Source: Ancylobacter koreensis
Lineage (GTDB): Bacteria > Pseudomonadota > Alphaproteobacteria > Rhizobiales > Xanthobacteraceae
Direction of reading: 5' to 3'
Length of the DNA: 64,000 nt
Assembly (NCBI RefSeq): GCF_023016525.1
Contig: NZ_JALKCG010000001.1
Coordinates: 1,240,001-1,304,000, forward strand
Shown: in pieces, positions 62,108 to 64,000 of the stretch
Layout of the letters: the number at the start of each line of letters is the position of its first letter
Numbering within the stretch: the stretch's first letter is position 1
Position numbers and translations under genes: made by a program
Notes under the pieces: model-generated
Databases searched by the model: none
Told to the model about the DNA's origin: nothing
What the model saw: the letters and a program-made list of their open reading frames with translations, nothing else

Positions 62108-62434
62108 ATGGCCGACACGCCGGTCCCCGCCAATCTCGCCGTCAGCCCCGAGCAGGTGCGCGCTGCCCGCGCCGTGCTCAACTGGAGCCCGCAGGAACTC
62201 GCCGAGCGGGCGCGGGTGACGCCGGACTGGCTGCACGAATTCGAGCAGGGCCGCGAGCCGGGCGTCGATGCCGACCCCGGCGAGGCCGAGCGCCTGCGCC
62301 GCGCGCTGGAGGAGGCCGGCATCGACTTCCTCGACGCCGGGGAGGCGAGCAGCGGCGGCGGGCCGGGCCTGCGCCTGCGGCAGAAGGGCGGCTACATCGC
62401 CCCCGAGCAGCTCAGCTCCGCCAACGACGTGTGA
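62108..62434 (+). CDS. Small XRE-family regulator, 108 aa
   Basis: Cro/C1-type HTH (VRAARAVLNWSPQELAERAR and VTPDWLHEFEQG) with the family tail GIDFLDAGEASSGGGPGLRL. ATG 62108 has AGGAG 8 bases upstream. It is the same small-regulator type as the island gene at 6559, though that one is not a close copy. Target unknown. Confidence 0.8.
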   Translation: MADTPVPANLAVSPEQVRAARAVLNWSPQELAERARVTPDWLHEFEQGREPGVDADPGEAERLRRALEEAGIDFLDAGEASSGGGPGLRLRQKGGYIAPEQLSSANDV

Positions 62435-62447
62435 GGGGGGCTCTTCC

Positions 62448-62640
62448 CTGTTTCCCGGACAAGCCGTGCGACGCACGGCGCCGATCCGGGACCCAGGTGG
62501 AGGGATCGGCAAAGCCGCCGAGCCCCTGTGCGAGGCGTCTCGATCCGACGCACCTCGGCGTCGAAGCGCCTTCGGCGGCGTTTTCCGCTGGGTCCCGGCG
62601 CCGCGCTCCGCCTCCGGCTCCGCTGGGCCGGGATACGGGC
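62448..62640. repeat. Palindromic intergenic repeat, copy 4
   Basis: TTTCCCGGACAAGC, GCGCCGATCCGGGACCCAGG and CTGGGTCCCGGCGCC-like arms match pieces of the nested element at 39996-40114. It lies between the XRE gene and the convergent alcohol dehydrogenase gene. Confidence 0.6.
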
Positions 62641-62662
62641 GGGGCCGCCGGGAGCCCGCCGT

Positions 62663-63736
62663 TCAGGGCGTGATCGCCACCTTCAGCACGCCGTCGCGCT
62701 GGTGCGAGAACAGGTCGTAGGCGGCCTCGATGTCGTCCAGCCTGAAGCGGTGGGTGACCAGCGGCTTGAGGTCGACGCGGCCGGAGGCGATGACGTCGAT
62801 CAGCCGGCGCATGCGCTCCTTGCCGCCGGGGCACAGCGTGGTGACGATCTTGTTGTCGCCCAGCCCCGCCGAGAAGGCGCCGAGCGGGATGGTCAGGTCG
62901 CTCGAATAGACGCCGAGCGAGGACAGCGTGCCGCCCGGCCGCAGCACGCGCAGCGCCGATTCGAAGGTGTTCTGCGTGCCCAGCGCTTCGATGGAGACGT
63001 CGACGCCGCGCCCGTCGGTCAGCGCCATGATCTGCCCGACCACGTCGCCCTGCCTGAAGTCCACCACGTCGCTGCAGCCGAGCTGGCGGGCGATGGCGAG
63101 GCGCTCGGGCACCGTGTCGACGCCGATGATGCGGGTGGCGCCCTTGAGCTTCGCGCCGGCCACCGCGCACAGGCCGATGGGGCCGAGCGCGAACACCGCC
63201 ACCGTGTCGCCGATCTGCACCGCGCCGCTCTCGGCGCCGGAGAAGCCGGTCGACATGATGTCCGGGCACATCAGAACTTCTTCGTCCGACAGTTCGTCCG
63301 GCACCGGGGCGAGATTGGCGAGGGCGTCGGGCACCCGCACATATTCGGCCTGCGTGCCGTCGATGGTGTTGCCGAACTTCCAGCCGCCCATCGGCCTGAA
63401 GCCGTGCTTCATGCCCGGTCCGTCCTGCGAGCCGCAGCCGCACAGGCAGGCATAGGAGGTGCCGCTCGGGGTGATGGCGCCGGCGATGACGCGCTGGCCT
63501 TCCGTGTAGCCCGTCACCTGCGCGCCGAGCTTCTCGATGATGCCGACCGGCTCGTGGCCGATGGTCAGCCCCTTTTCCACCGGGTACTCGCCCTTGAGGA
63601 TATGGACGTCGGTACCGCAGATCGTCGTGGTGGTGATGCGGATCAGCGCGTCGAGCGGCCCGATCTCGGGAACCGGCTTCTCGTCGAGCACGATGCGGCC
63701 GGGCTCAACGAAGATGGCCGCTTTCATCTTGGGCAT
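62663..63736 (-). CDS. Zinc-dependent alcohol dehydrogenase family protein
   Basis: A 357-aa medium-chain dehydrogenase. Catalytic zinc ligands are Cys in TTICGTDVHILKG and His-Glu in LTIGHEPVGIIEKLG; the Cys-rich loop CLCGCGSQDGPG is like the secondary-alcohol subgroup. The NAD(P) site is VFALGPIGLCAVAGAKLKGA, then the segment IIGVDTVPERLAIARQLG. The substrate is unknown; secondary alcohols are likely. ATG 63736 begins MPKMKAAIFVEPG. Confidence 0.9.
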   Translation of the reverse strand: MPKMKAAIFVEPGRIVLDEKPVPEIGPLDALIRITTTTICGTDVHILKGEYPVEKGLTIGHEPVGIIEKLGAQVTGYTEGQRVIAGAITPSGTSYACLCGCGSQDGPGMKHGFRPMGGWKFGNTIDGTQAEYVRVPDALANLAPVPDELSDEEVLMCPDIMSTGFSGAESGAVQIGDTVAVFALGPIGLCAVAGAKLKGATRIIGVDTVPERLAIARQLGCSDVVDFRQGDVVGQIMALTDGRGVDVSIEALGTQNTFESALRVLRPGGTLSSLGVYSSDLTIPLGAFSAGLGDNKIVTTLCPGGKERMRRLIDVIASGRVDLKPLVTHRFRLDDIEAAYDLFSHQRDGVLKVAITP

Positions 63737-63838
63737 GGAAACTCTCCTGCAGTGGATGCGGCAGGAGAATGCGCGCCCGTGGCCCGGTCGCCATGACCGG
63801 GGTCAAAAGCCGGCCAATGGAGTCGAGGCGAAGGCGGG

Positions 63839-64000
63839 CTAGAACGCGATGCCGCGCTCGGCCATCAGCCGCACCACGGCGGCGCGCAGCTCCGCAATGC
63901 CCTCGCCCTCGCGGCTGGAGGTCGGGAAGACGAGAGGGAAGGCGGCCGGGCGGCGGGCGAGAGCGGCCTGCGTGGCGTCGATGCGCGCGGCGAGCTCGCC
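63839..64000 (-). CDS. engB: C-terminal end of ribosome biogenesis GTPase EngB (YihA/YsxC), cut by the window
   Basis: The reverse strand reads ELAARIDATQAALARRPAAF, then PLVFPTSSREGEGIAELRAA and VVRLMAERGIAF before the stop. TSSREGEGIAELR is the G5-region text of EngB-type GTPases, which assist large-subunit assembly. Only 53 residues are in the window, so the GTP-binding loops cannot be checked. Confidence 0.7.
   Translation of the reverse strand, partial: GELAARIDATQAALARRPAAFPLVFPTSSREGEGIAELRAAVVRLMAERGIAF

Overview
The window is high-GC, densely coded DNA from an alphaproteobacterium, most likely order Hyphomicrobiales (the Xanthobacteraceae/Ancylobacter-Starkeya neighbourhood is my inference). 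The grounds are the gene families (NDUFA9-like protein, DUF2244, DUF1127, long-form Hpf, the lptC-lptA-lptB-rpoN-hpf-ptsN block, MutL with an endonuclease motif) and the palindromic intergenic repeats typical of that group.

Positions 1-9790 are the integrase-proximal end of an integrated element sitting on the 3' end of a tRNA-Leu(CAG) gene. It carries the end of a phage large terminase gene, then a cargo block: an uncharacterised 226-aa protein, an XRE-ImmA/IrrE metallopeptidase, and a strongly AT-rich two-gene cassette of an ABC-type AAA ATPase and a DUF4435/TOPRIM-like protein. That cassette resembles the PARIS anti-phage system (AriA/AriB). Next come a small reverse-strand operon under an XRE repressor, partly decayed, a divergent acidic repeat protein, a MerR-like regulator behind a 12-bp inverted repeat, two small proteins and a tyrosine integrase.

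Positions 9790-34997 are core chromosome: an NDUFA9-like protein, uppP, a secreted SH3/Pro-Gly-rich protein, rpmI-rplT, pheS-(unknown gene)-pheT, an amine oxidase, an EI24-like membrane protein, nth, DUF2244, an Ada-like methyltransferase, a PACE transporter, gpmA, dapB, and the branched-chain amino-acid genes ilvB-ilvN and ilvC. ilvB is preceded by a readable attenuator: an Ile/Leu/Val-rich leader peptide plus a terminator. A BrnT/BrnA-like toxin-antitoxin pair lies downstream of ilvC, then a DedA protein.

Positions 31777-39943 hold a polyamine block: a PuuB-like oxidase, the potG-potH-potI importer genes and a PuuA-like glutamine synthetase. mutL and a 417-bp repeat-rich gap lie inside it, and no substrate-binding protein gene is present. 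Positions 40216-49776 hold an LLM oxidoreductase, a DUF1127 protein, a LysR regulator, a large autotransporter, and a 7TM-type histidine kinase divergent from its response regulator.

Positions 49770-64000 hold gshA, a YbdK-like ligase, rsmE, a secreted unknown protein, ubiA, an RNase D, the lipopolysaccharide-export genes lptC, lptA and lptB (the last with an unusual N-terminal extension), rpoN, hpf, ptsN, a small XRE regulator, a zinc alcohol dehydrogenase and the C-terminal end of what looks like engB.
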